Shown: piece after piece, positions 1 through 7,518 of the stretch
Layout of the letters: each line of letters begins with the position of its first letter
Numbering within the stretch: position 1 is the first letter of the stretch
Assembly: GCA_949291375.1 (NCBI GenBank)
Contig: CASEVI010000001.1
Coordinates: 256,980-320,979, forward strand
DNA: 64,000 bases
Source: an uncultured bacterium
Lineage (GTDB): Bacteria > Bacillota_I > Bacilli_A > RFN20 > CAG-826
Direction of reading: 5' to 3'
Notes under the pieces: model-generated
What the model was told of the DNA's origin: nothing
The model's input: the letters and a program-made list of their open reading frames with translations, nothing else
The model's database searches: none
Position numbers and translations under genes: made by a program

Positions 1-917
1 AAGGATACGAAGTTGTTACTCATTTAGGAACTTCTAAATTTAAAATTGACATTGCTATTGTTAATCCGAATAACAAAAATAAATATCTTTTAGCAATAAT
101 TATGGATTCATATTCATATATTTCTACTCCAACAGTTGAAGATAGAAATATTATTCAATTTAATAAACTGTCCTCTTTGGGGTGGAAAGTATTAATGGTT
201 TGGACGCTTGATTATTTTAATAACCGAACAAAAGTATTAAAAGTAATTGATGATGAAATAAAAAAAGCACTTGATGAAAACGCTAGTAGTAATACTTATT
301 TAGATACTGATTTTTCTTCACTTTCTTTTAAAAAGGTTGAAAAGAAAGAAGAAAGTGCTTTAAAACCTTATTTAATTTTTACTTTAAAAAATTTATACAA
401 CGAAAAACAATTTTTAAATCCTAAAAATAGAAAAAAAATTTATAAAATAATTAAAAACATAATTGATGTAGAATATCCAATTTCTAAATCAATATTAATT
501 AAAAAAATCTATTATTTATTCCAAATTAAAAGGAAAAATCGAGAAAATAGTGAGTTAACTAATTATTTTATTGCCAAGTTAAATAATCCAAATAATTATT
601 CTTATTATGTCGATAATATTTTTTATTTTAAAGATGGGATGGATGATTTTAAGATTGATTTTTATCGAAAAGCTGATGATCGAAATATTGAAGATATTCC
701 CAAAGAAGAAATAGAAGTATTAATAATAGAGCTTTTAAAAAGAGATATTTCAATTGAAAAAGAGTCTTTAAAAAAAGAAATTGTTAAAAAATTTGGTTTT
801 AAATCAAAAACTAAAAAGATTGATGATTGCTTAGAGTTTGTAATTAATTACATGATAAAAGATAAAAATGAAATAAAATTAAATAAAAATAATTATTTAG
901 AATTAACAATAAAATAA
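1..917 (+). CDS. C-terminal part of a large DUF4011/AAA helicase-type protein (MTES_1575 nuclease fold plus DUF3320), 5' end outside window
   Basis: The frame is open from base 3, so the gene starts before the window; the first ATG at 102 is internal. The visible start (GYEVVTHLGTSKFKIDIAIV) and the later SLGWKVLMVWTLDY match the PD-(D/E)XK-like domain (REase_MTES_1575) that ends large superfamily I helicase proteins. The rest (from about base 430) fits DUF3320: a helical segment starting IDVEYPIS, a DGMDDFKIDFYRKADDR core and a terminal FGF helix pair. Such proteins are thought to act in DNA restriction or defence; this is family knowledge and no substrate can be inferred. The segment LLAIIMDSYSY lacks the acidic residue often seen two positions before the conserved Asp in relatives (IECDG), so nuclease activity is uncertain. 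The gene ends in a bidirectional terminator. Confidence 0.7.
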   Translation, partial: GYEVVTHLGTSKFKIDIAIVNPNNKNKYLLAIIMDSYSYISTPTVEDRNIIQFNKLSSLGWKVLMVWTLDYFNNRTKVLKVIDDEIKKALDENASSNTYLDTDFSSLSFKKVEKKEESALKPYLIFTLKNLYNEKQFLNPKNRKKIYKIIKNIIDVEYPISKSILIKKIYYLFQIKRKNRENSELTNYFIAKLNNPNNYSYYVDNIFYFKDGMDDFKIDFYRKADDRNIEDIPKEEIEVLIIELLKRDISIEKESLKKEIVKKFGFKSKTKKIDDCLEFVINYMIKDKNEIKLNKNNYLELTIK

Positions 918-948
918 AAACTGTTAGAAAGATTTCTAGCAGTTTTTA
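917..948. terminator. Bidirectional Rho-independent terminator
   Basis: Inverted repeat AAAACTGTTAGA / TCTAGCAGTTTT (one wobble pair) with a T run on the right and an A run on the left. It lies between convergent genes (stop at 917, and the lipoprotein gene ending at 973 on the minus strand), so it can serve both. Confidence 0.85.
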
Positions 949-972
949 TTTATATAATGTTTAAATATTTAA

Positions 973-2001
973 TTACCAAGAATAGACTTCTTCAAATCTT
1001 GTGCTTCCATTTGAATCAACGACTTTTCTAAATACTAATAATGCTTCAGCTTCTACCCATCCACTTTCATTTTCGTATTCAACGACATAATATTTTTCGC
1101 CGTTTCTTTCGATAATCTCCATTTCATATTCAGTTTCATTTACTTCATAAGAAACAGATTTTCTATTCCATTCATTTTCAATTGAAATTGAATAATTGTC
1201 GACTCTTCTACCATTTTCTACGATTGTATATTCAAATTCGTTTTCAGTTTCATTCCATTCACTTTCACTTTCTTGTTGCACGAGGATATAAGAATTTGCT
1301 CCGGTTTGAATTCTAAAGTTTCTTTCTTCTTCAATTTCACCTCTATCATTTTCATGATGTGTCAAAGATGAGAATGAATAATGAGTTGAGTCATTATTTA
1401 ATAACGCAACTCCTTCAAGAGATTGCATGAAGTTTTCCCCTCTATTCCATGAATTTGTGATATTAAAATAAAGAGTGATATTTGAATTTGTCATCGTGTT
1501 ATCTTTATAACCAATGACTTCTTTAAATTGATATGTTTGATTATTAATAACTTCATTAACTTCGCTTATTGTAGATGTGAATGCTTGATCTTCCATCATT
1601 AATAAATCTAAAGTTGGAAGCATATCGATAATTTCTTGTTTTTCTGCCTCAGTAATTGGTCGATTTCTATCTCTGGTTTTAATTGCATTTAAAGTTAATG
1701 CTGATGAGGTATGGTTAAAATTTAATAAATTCATTACTGTAACAGCTTGTAAATTTGATAATGAATCGTTATTAATTTCATTAACTTCATCAATAACTTC
1801 ATCTCCATTTGGTTTTGATGGATCTTCTTGTGGAGTGTTTGGATTTGAAGGTTCACTAGGATTTGATGGATCTTTTGAAGGTTCATTTCCTTCAGTTGTT
1901 GGTGGGACAGGGCTAATAGTTTCTTTAGCGCAGGAAGTAATTAATAATGATCCTCCGAGTGCAATAGCTGGTAATAAGACAAATAATTTATTTTTTTTCA
2001 T
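973..2001 (-). CDS. Sigma-cluster lipoprotein, paralogous to the anti-sigma ectodomain
   Basis: 342 residues. The signal peptide ends in a lipobox (LLITSC, Cys24), so the product should be anchored on the outer face of the membrane. Residues 28-67 form a Pro/Ser/Asn linker, a spacer typical of surface lipoproteins. Residues about 175-342 are rich in Glu and Asn and align by eye with residues about 199-384 of the adjacent anti-sigma protein; both share an EGxxL...Y strand pattern and an EYENE...SG segment near the end. The start has a strong SD (AGGAGGAATT). It is the last of three minus-strand genes but is separated from them by a terminator and has its own promoter resembling that of the sigma gene. 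I infer it is a target of the sigma factor and perhaps a co-sensor. The domain is not one I recognise. Confidence 0.8.
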   Translation of the reverse strand: MKKNKLFVLLPAIALGGSLLITSCAKETISPVPPTTEGNEPSKDPSNPSEPSNPNTPQEDPSKPNGDEVIDEVNEINNDSLSNLQAVTVMNLLNFNHTSSALTLNAIKTRDRNRPITEAEKQEIIDMLPTLDLLMMEDQAFTSTISEVNEVINNQTYQFKEVIGYKDNTMTNSNITLYFNITNSWNRGENFMQSLEGVALLNNDSTHYSFSSLTHHENDRGEIEEERNFRIQTGANSYILVQQESESEWNETENEFEYTIVENGRRVDNYSISIENEWNRKSVSYEVNETEYEMEIIERNGEKYYVVEYENESGWVEAEALLVFRKVVDSNGSTRFEEVYSW

Positions 2002-2044
2002 TTTTAATTCCTCCTAAAATTAATTGTTCATTTTTGTTTTGATA

Positions 2045-2077
2045 CCATAAAAACGAGTATGTTAATAAAATTATTGG
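2045..2077 (-). promoter_or_regulatory. Putative ECF-sigma promoter of the lipoprotein gene
   Basis: Read on the minus strand: TTTCCAATAA (CCAATAA at 2077-2071), 14 bases, then TCGTTTTTATGG (2056-2045). The same two blocks with the same 14-base gap precede the sigma gene (3926-3893). A TCGT core at -10 and a CCAAT-type -35 block suit an ECF sigma factor, which usually reads a CGT-type -10. Assignment is inferred from motif sharing and gene context. Confidence 0.6.
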
Positions 2078-2114
2078 AAAAATTTTATAAAAATTTAATT
2101 TGTTTTAAAAAACA

Positions 2115-2126
2115 CGATAAATATCG
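2115..2126. promoter_or_regulatory. Inverted repeat CGATA-AA-TATCG upstream of the lipoprotein promoter
   Basis: CGATAAATATCG, followed by AAT, occurs here and again at 3974-3985 upstream of the sigma promoter. The gap to the CCAATAA block is 37 bases here and 47 there, a difference close to one helical turn. This suggests a binding site for a regulator or an upstream promoter element. Confidence 0.45.
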
Positions 2127-2155
2127 AATTTATATTTGTAAAATTTTTAATAGCA

Positions 2156-2194
2156 AATAAAAAAGCATCGAAATTTATTTAAAATTCGATGCTT
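2156..2194 (-). terminator. Terminator of the sigma/anti-sigma operon
   Basis: Minus-strand hairpin AGCATCGAA / TTCGATGCT followed by a T run (A run at 2157-2163 on the plus strand), 22 bases after the anti-sigma stop codon. It separates the sigma/anti-sigma pair from the lipoprotein gene. Confidence 0.8.
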
Positions 2195-2215
2195 ATTTAT
2201 TAGTTATTTATTTTT

Positions 2216-3370
2216 TTATCCACGCGGATAAATCGTTCCATTATATTCATAGGATCTAGAACCATCTTGGTTAATGCTACAACTTAATCTTTCATTTTCA
2301 CTTTCTAAACCACTAGCTTCATTTTCGTATTCAAATTCGAAATAAACACTATTTTGATCATGATGTAATACTTCTAATGATAATTCTTCCTTATTGTCTT
2401 TATAAAAACCACTATTTTGAACTTGTTTTTCAATTTCAACTTCCATTTCGATTTCGTTTTGTCCATGTTCGAGTTCGTTTTCATATTCATAAGTGAATTT
2501 TTCGATAAATAAATCATCATTTCTAGCATCTTCTTTAGAAGAATATGTAGCATAAGAAATAGAGTTTTCACTTTCCCATTTTCCGGGTTCATTTTCTTGC
2601 TCGATTTTTACAACATTAGTTGAAGAATATTCAATAATTGTTTCGACTTCCGTTTCATTACCTTCTTTTTCAGTATAAATACTTATTGGATAAGAACCAG
2701 AAGTTGTAATTAATATTCCTTCCATTAAGAATTCGTTTCTTCCAGTTTCGATAGCGATATTATATTCAATGGTTAAAACTTCTTCGTTATTCATTAATGT
2801 AAGGATATTTGCAAAATTTCCACTTTCTAAAGTTGTATTTGATAAATTAAATTCCTTATTATTAATAAGATTGATAACAGCGTGAGAATATGGATCGTAT
2901 AAATCGATAACAGTATTAATATCAATTTTTTGATAACGATCTTTATATCGATTATTTTCCATTGTTTTAATATTGTTATTATTTAAAGGAAGATAAGAAG
3001 AAGTGGAAACTTTATTTAAATCAGCTTGAAAGGAAGCTAAAGTATTAAGTTGTTTGCCAATAATTTCTTGCTGTTCTTGATTTAAATTTAAGATTGATTG
3101 TCCAGTTGAAGGAGTTGGAGGATTAATAATATTTCCTCCATTATTAGAAAGAGAAAAAACAGTAATTAGAGCAATTGAACAAGCAACTAGTGTTGGGATT
3201 GAAATTTTTAAAAATAGGTTAAAATTAAATTTTTTCTTTTTTAAGATTAATGGATCTTTTGCTTTTTCTTTTTCAAAGGCAGCTAAAATATCGCTAGCAG
3301 TAGTTTTTATTTCATAATTTTCTACGCTATTCAATGATTCAATTACTTTTTTATCATCAATATGTTTCAT
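2216..3370 (-). CDS. Membrane anti-sigma factor (inferred)
   Basis: 384 residues with a single membrane span at about 52-74 preceded by a lysine-rich stretch, which puts residues 1-50 in the cytoplasm and 76-384 outside. The gene overlaps the sigma gene by 14 bases (ATG at 3370, sigma stop at 3357-3359) and has its own strong SD (GGAGGTGCT). This tight coupling and topology are classic for an anti-sigma factor, although the short N-terminal domain has no zinc-binding HxxxCxxC motif and I cannot assign a known family. Residues 80-92 are a Pro/Asn/Gly linker. The ectodomain is acidic and resembles the downstream lipoprotein, so sensor and target seem to derive from a duplication. Release of the sigma factor on an envelope signal is inference. 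Confidence 0.7.
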   Translation of the reverse strand: MKHIDDKKVIESLNSVENYEIKTTASDILAAFEKEKAKDPLILKKKKFNFNLFLKISIPTLVACSIALITVFSLSNNGGNIINPPTPSTGQSILNLNQEQQEIIGKQLNTLASFQADLNKVSTSSYLPLNNNNIKTMENNRYKDRYQKIDINTVIDLYDPYSHAVINLINNKEFNLSNTTLESGNFANILTLMNNEEVLTIEYNIAIETGRNEFLMEGILITTSGSYPISIYTEKEGNETEVETIIEYSSTNVVKIEQENEPGKWESENSISYATYSSKEDARNDDLFIEKFTYEYENELEHGQNEIEMEVEIEKQVQNSGFYKDNKEELSLEVLHHDQNSVYFEFEYENEASGLESENERLSCSINQDGSRSYEYNGTIYPRG

Positions 3371-3878
3371 TTATTAGCACCTCCTTTGCTTTTTTTATTG
3401 CGTTATTATATCGGTATAACGTCGTACCTAATGGGGTATTTGTTAACGAACTTATTTCTTCGAAAGTAAGTTCGTCATATATATGGAAGATAATTACCTC
3501 GTATTCTTTTTCTTTTAATATTTCTTTTAATTTTTCCAATAAAAGTAATTTATCTTGATTAAAATCATCTTCGTGTTTTACTTGATAATCATCTTCAATC
3601 TCACTATCTTTAATCTTCTTTAAATAATCTAGCGAGAGATTTTTACTAATCATAATTAAATAACCGAGTATTGAAGAATGACTTTTAATTTCTTTAACAT
3701 GTTTTAAAAATTTTACATAAGTATCTTGCAAAATATCTTCGCTAGTTTCATGAGATTTTATAAATGAAAGGATATTATAAAACACTGCTTTTTTTGTTGA
3801 TTCGTAAAACTCGTTAAAATGTAGCAAGTTATCTTGCTGAAACTCTTTTAAATACTTTTTTAAACTGCTTTCAACCAT
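3357..3878 (-). CDS. ECF-type RNA polymerase sigma factor
   Basis: 173 residues from the ATG at 3878, chosen over the TTG at 3896 because AAAGGG sits six bases upstream. Region 2 is visible at about residues 21-65 (FNEFYESTKKAVFYNILSFI, then SEDILQDTYVKFLKHV) and region 4 at about 123-168 (a helix-turn-helix containing LTFEEISSLTNTPLGTTLYR). Regions 1 and 3 are missing, as in ECF sigma factors. It should direct polymerase to the cluster's own promoters and be held inactive by the overlapping downstream membrane protein. The promoter-like motif at 3893-3926 ends about 15 bases before the ATG and recurs before the lipoprotein gene, which suggests autoregulation. Confidence 0.9.
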   Translation of the reverse strand: MVESSLKKYLKEFQQDNLLHFNEFYESTKKAVFYNILSFIKSHETSEDILQDTYVKFLKHVKEIKSHSSILGYLIMISKNLSLDYLKKIKDSEIEDDYQVKHEDDFNQDKLLLLEKLKEILKEKEYEVIIFHIYDELTFEEISSLTNTPLGTTLYRYNNAIKKAKEVLINETY

Positions 3879-3892
3879 TTTTAACCCTTTCA

Positions 3893-3926
3893 CCAATAAA
3901 AACGATTATTGTTTATTTTTTATTGG
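3893..3926 (-). promoter_or_regulatory. Putative autoregulatory ECF promoter of the sigma gene
   Basis: Minus strand: TTTCCAATAA (CCAATAA at 3926-3920), 14 bases, then TCGTTTTTATTGG (3905-3893). Both blocks and the spacing match the site at 2045-2077. The SD AAAGGG follows directly, so the 5' UTR would be very short. Confidence 0.6.
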
Positions 3927-3973
3927 AAATTTTTAAAATATTTTTAAATATTTAAATATTTTTAATTTTTTAT

Positions 3974-3985
3974 CGATAAATATCG
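3974..3985. promoter_or_regulatory. Second copy of the CGATA-AA-TATCG inverted repeat
   Basis: Identical to 2115-2126, again followed by AAT, in the divergent region between the sigma gene and folD. It could serve either gene, but its match to the lipoprotein upstream region favours the sigma side. Confidence 0.45.
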
Positions 3986-4072
3986 AATAAAAAATTTACA
4001 AATCTTTACATATATAAAAAGATTTTTATATTTAAGGTTATACTTATAATAATATTTTTTTCGTTTCTAATG

Positions 4073-4078
4073 TATAAT
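4073..4078 (+). promoter_or_regulatory. -10 box of the folD operon
   Basis: A consensus TATAAT sits 35 bases before the folD ATG; no convincing -35 box was seen. No SD precedes the start codon. Confidence 0.45.
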
Positions 4079-4113
4079 TAAGTGGTTATTGTTAAATAAA
4101 TATAGATATATAT

Positions 4114-4920
4114 ATGGAAGAAATTATTGAATACGTTAAAAATAAGAAAGAAAAGTTAAAAGAGATAATTAAAAATATTCCTTTTACTAAACCTTTAAAA
4201 ATAGTTATTGTTCAAGTTAACGATGATGCTGCTTCTAATGCGTATATAAGGGGTAAAATAAATGATTTAACTGAACTTAATATTCCTTATCAACATTTAA
4301 AATTAAGAAATGATATTGATGAAACTTCACTTTTAGAAATAATTGATCGATTAAATAAAGACAATTCAATAACTGGATTTATTGTTCAACTCCCTCTACC
4401 TAAAAATATCAATGAAGAAAAGGTTAAAAGAAGTATTGATCCAAGAAAAGATATTGACGGCTTTAATCCATTATCTAAATTTTTAAGTGCAACACCTAAA
4501 GGAATTATCGAATATTTAATTGATAATAATTATGATTTTAATGGTAAAAACGCACTTATTTTAGGAAGAAGTGAAATAGTTGGTAAACCAATGGCTAAAG
4601 CTTTATTAACAAAAAATATGAATGTAACAGTATTACATTCATTTACATCTTTTGAAGATAGAAAGTTTTATATGGAACATGCCGATTTAATAATTGTCGC
4701 AATAGGGAAGCCATCTTATATAAAAAATAATGAATATAATTTTAAAGATAATGTTGTTATCTTTGATGTGGGAATTTCACGAGTTGATGGTAAATTAAAA
4801 GGAGATTGTGAACCAAATCTAAAATGTTATTTTCAATCTCCAGTTCCTAAGGGTGTAGGCTTATTGACTCGTTTAGCATTAATATTAAATCTTTTGGAGG
4901 CTTATAATTATGGACTTTAA
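4114..4920 (+). CDS. folD: Methylenetetrahydrofolate dehydrogenase / methenyltetrahydrofolate cyclohydrolase FolD
   Basis: 268 residues, slightly shorter than the usual ~285. FolD interconverts 5,10-methylene-, 5,10-methenyl- and 10-formyl-tetrahydrofolate using NADP. Visible signatures: the catalytic Lys segment AYIRGKINDL, GFIVQLPLPKNI, KDIDGFNPLS, the dinucleotide-binding GRSEIVGKPMAKALL, and PVPKGVGLLTRLAL near the end. The product of the next gene, whose start overlaps the folD end by 11 bases, may use the same folate pool. The start lacks an SD. Confidence 0.95.
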   Translation: MEEIIEYVKNKKEKLKEIIKNIPFTKPLKIVIVQVNDDAASNAYIRGKINDLTELNIPYQHLKLRNDIDETSLLEIIDRLNKDNSITGFIVQLPLPKNINEEKVKRSIDPRKDIDGFNPLSKFLSATPKGIIEYLIDNNYDFNGKNALILGRSEIVGKPMAKALLTKNMNVTVLHSFTSFEDRKFYMEHADLIIVAIGKPSYIKNNEYNFKDNVVIFDVGISRVDGKLKGDCEPNLKCYFQSPVPKGVGLLTRLALILNLLEAYNYGL

Positions 4921-5509
4921 TATTGGAAAAACTGAAGTATATGGATTAGATAGTGCTATCAAAGCTAGTGGAAATCCAATGCGCACTCTTTTTGATAGGG
5001 GAAATGTTAATGAAAATGATATCAAAAGAGCTATTGTTTTAGGAAGCGCTAAAAGTGGAGAAGGTCATGATAATTATTTGAAAGGAATAGTTGTAGAATT
5101 TGACATTACTGCCCCTTTATATTGGTGGAAACAAGCTCAAAGATATCATTTTTTTGAATACGTTTCTTCTCAATCAACAATGCATTGTTTATTAAAGTTT
5201 GATATTTCTAGTCAATGTGTTATTGATACAAACAAAGAAATTTTAAGTATTGTTGAAAAAATTAAAGATGAATATAATTCAATTCCTGACGAAAATAGAG
5301 CAGAAAAAAGGAAGAAATGGAGAGAATTAGTTGCATCTACTCCTTGTGGTTTTTGTTTAGGAGCAACAATGGTAACTAATTATCAACAATTAAAAACTAT
5401 GTATAATCAAAGAAAGAATCATAAATTAGATGAATGGCATGTTTTTTGTGATTGGTGCGACAAATTACCTCATTTTAATGAATTTACCGGTTGTGGAAGG
5501 AGCAAGTAA
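4910..5509 (+). CDS. ThyX-like protein of unknown function (tentative)
   Basis: 199 residues; start supported by GGAGG eight bases upstream, overlapping the folD stop. I recognise it as a family often annotated as hypothetical in Firmicutes and their phages. Two segments recall flavin-dependent thymidylate synthase: QRYHFFEYVSSQSTMH in place of the RHRxxSxNExSxR motif, and TNYQQLKTMYNQRKNH, which resembles the helix carrying the nucleotide-binding Arg. Coupling to folD, which makes the methylene-tetrahydrofolate that ThyX consumes, is consistent. The motif is too divergent to call it ThyX. Four cysteines near the end (CGFC, CDWC) could bind metal. Function is inferred. Confidence 0.5.
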   Translation: MDFNIGKTEVYGLDSAIKASGNPMRTLFDRGNVNENDIKRAIVLGSAKSGEGHDNYLKGIVVEFDITAPLYWWKQAQRYHFFEYVSSQSTMHCLLKFDISSQCVIDTNKEILSIVEKIKDEYNSIPDENRAEKRKKWRELVASTPCGFCLGATMVTNYQQLKTMYNQRKNHKLDEWHVFCDWCDKLPHFNEFTGCGRSK

Positions 5510-5512
5510 ATT

Positions 5513-6751
5513 ATGTATAAAAATAAGGATTTAGTTAAAAAATATATCGAACTTATCGTTAAATGTGGTGCAAACATTCAAAAGGGACAAGAAGTCGTAG
5601 TTCAGGCATCAACTGAAATTGCTGATTTTGTAATACCTTTAGTTGAAGAATGTTATAAAAATGGAGCTAAAAATGTTGAAGTAATTTGGGGGAATAGTTC
5701 TTTATCATTGCTCGATTATAAATATAGAAGCGTTGATGATTTAGGCAATTTAAAAGATTATCAAAAAGCAAAATGGGAACATTATGTTAAAACTGAACCT
5801 GTTAGAATTTATATTGAAAGTTCGGCTCCAGATGAATTAAAAGATGTTGATGGTGCTAAATTTGCTGAAGTTAGGAAAATTTTAGGACCACAAATTCGAA
5901 AATACCGTGATTTAATCGATGATAATTATCAATGGGTTATTGCTGGAGTACCTTCAAAAAGATGGGCAAAAACTGTTTTTCCATCATTAAATGAGGATGA
6001 AGCTTATGAAAAATTATGGGAAGCAATTTTAAGTGTGTCTAGAGTTTATGAAAATTCTTCCCCTCTTGATGAATGGAATAAACATAATAAAAATTTAGAA
6101 GAAAGAAGTGAAAAACTTAATTCTTTAAAATTAGTTAAACTCCAATATAAGTCTGAAAATGGGACTGATTTTACTTTAGAACTTAATCCAGATGTTAAAT
6201 GGGAAGGCGGAGGAGAATATACAAAAAATACTAAAGTTTTCTTTAATCCTAATATACCTAGCGAAGAAATTTTTACCTCGCCAATTGCTGGAAAAATTGA
6301 AGGTACGATTATATCTACAAAGCCTTTATCTTATAATGGAAATTTAATTGAAGATTTTTCTTTTGTTTTTAAAAATGGAAAAGTTGTAGAAGTTCACGCT
6401 AAAAAAGGCGAATCGATTTTAAAAGATATGGTAAATATGGATGAAGGAGCTTCAATGCTTGGAGAATGTGCCTTAATTCCATTTGATTCTCCAATAAATA
6501 ATACAAATATCTTATTTTATAATACTTTATATGATGAAAATGCTTCTTGTCACTTGGCTTTAGGTGCAGGTTTTACAAATCTTTATAAAGATTATGAAAA
6601 GTATTCTTTAGATGAACTTAAAGAAAGAGGCATTAATAAATCCATGATTCACGTTGATTTTATGATTGGAAGCAAAGATTTAGATATCATCGGATTTGAT
6701 AAAGATGGAAATAAGTTCCAAATTTTTAAAGATGGAAATTGGGCTTTTTAA
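5513..6751 (+). CDS. Aminopeptidase, M29 family
   Basis: 412 residues, normal for the family (AmpS/PepS/aminopeptidase T). It removes N-terminal residues from peptides in the cytoplasm using a two-metal centre. Likely metal ligands can be located: Glu in IPSEEIFTSP and in MLGECALIP, His in NASCHLALGAG, and His and Asp in MIHVDFMIG. An AAGGAG SD lies inside the last codons of the previous gene and only three bases separate the genes, so they are co-transcribed and probably coupled. Confidence 0.93.
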   Translation: MYKNKDLVKKYIELIVKCGANIQKGQEVVVQASTEIADFVIPLVEECYKNGAKNVEVIWGNSSLSLLDYKYRSVDDLGNLKDYQKAKWEHYVKTEPVRIYIESSAPDELKDVDGAKFAEVRKILGPQIRKYRDLIDDNYQWVIAGVPSKRWAKTVFPSLNEDEAYEKLWEAILSVSRVYENSSPLDEWNKHNKNLEERSEKLNSLKLVKLQYKSENGTDFTLELNPDVKWEGGGEYTKNTKVFFNPNIPSEEIFTSPIAGKIEGTIISTKPLSYNGNLIEDFSFVFKNGKVVEVHAKKGESILKDMVNMDEGASMLGECALIPFDSPINNTNILFYNTLYDENASCHLALGAGFTNLYKDYEKYSLDELKERGINKSMIHVDFMIGSKDLDIIGFDKDGNKFQIFKDGNWAF

Positions 6752-6768
6752 TATTTATTGGTGAGAAA

Positions 6769-7485
6769 ATGAAAGAACTATGTAAAATTTTTACAATAAC
6801 AACAAATTTTAGAGATTGTTATGATTATTTAAAAATGTCATCAATTTTAGATTTTACCCAAGAGATTGCTACACATCATGCTAATATATTGCATGTTGGT
6901 TTTGATGATTTTATTTTAAAAAACTTAATTTGGGTAATTGTTAGAAATAAATTCGAAATTACTGGAGATATTTCTAATTTATCAAAAGTTAAAATTAAAA
7001 CTTATCCTTTAAAAAATAATTTAATGGAATATCCAAGAGATTATGAAATTTATAATGAAAATGATGAACTTATTATAAAAGGTAGATCTATTTGGATGAT
7101 TTATTCTTTAATTGATAAAACTGTCGCTACTCCACATCTAGAAATCTATGATGAAGGTAGAAAAGGTGTTTTTGATTTTAGATTAAAAAGATTGCCTAAA
7201 CCTACTAGAAAAGAAGAAGATTATGTAAAAGATATTATCGTAAAACAATCACTTTTAGACCATAATATGCATTTAAATAACTCTCATTGTGCTGATCTAT
7301 TTATCGATTTGTTTAATCCGGATAAAGATTTAAAAATTAAATCTTTCCAAATTGAATATACTTCACAATGTTTTTTAAATGATTTACTTTCTCTTTATAA
7401 ATATAGAATTGATAATAAATATTATATTTATGCTTATAAAGATGATACATTAAAGTTTTATTTTGAAGTTGAATGCAATAAGTAA
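6769..7485 (+). CDS. Acyl-ACP thioesterase
   Basis: 238 residues from the ATG at 6769; an upstream TTG at 6739 would overlap the aminopeptidase and add residues unlike the family. It releases fatty acids from acyl-carrier protein. Two hot-dog folds are expected: the first begins CYDYLKMSSILDFTQE, and the second holds the catalytic Asp-Asn-His group in LLDHNMHLNNSHCADLF, matching the DxNxHxNN pattern of bacterial FatA/FatB-type enzymes. A weak SD (GGTGAG) precedes the start. Confidence 0.9.
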   Translation: MKELCKIFTITTNFRDCYDYLKMSSILDFTQEIATHHANILHVGFDDFILKNLIWVIVRNKFEITGDISNLSKVKIKTYPLKNNLMEYPRDYEIYNENDELIIKGRSIWMIYSLIDKTVATPHLEIYDEGRKGVFDFRLKRLPKPTRKEEDYVKDIIVKQSLLDHNMHLNNSHCADLFIDLFNPDKDLKIKSFQIEYTSQCFLNDLLSLYKYRIDNKYYIYAYKDDTLKFYFEVECNK

Positions 7486-7518
7486 TAAAATAATTTCTTT
7501 CTTAAAAGGAGCTTAGTT

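Noticed and set aside
3879-3896. TTG or GTG start for the sigma factor
   Set aside because: The ATG at 3878 has AAAGGG six bases upstream, and the longer form would overlap the putative -10 block.
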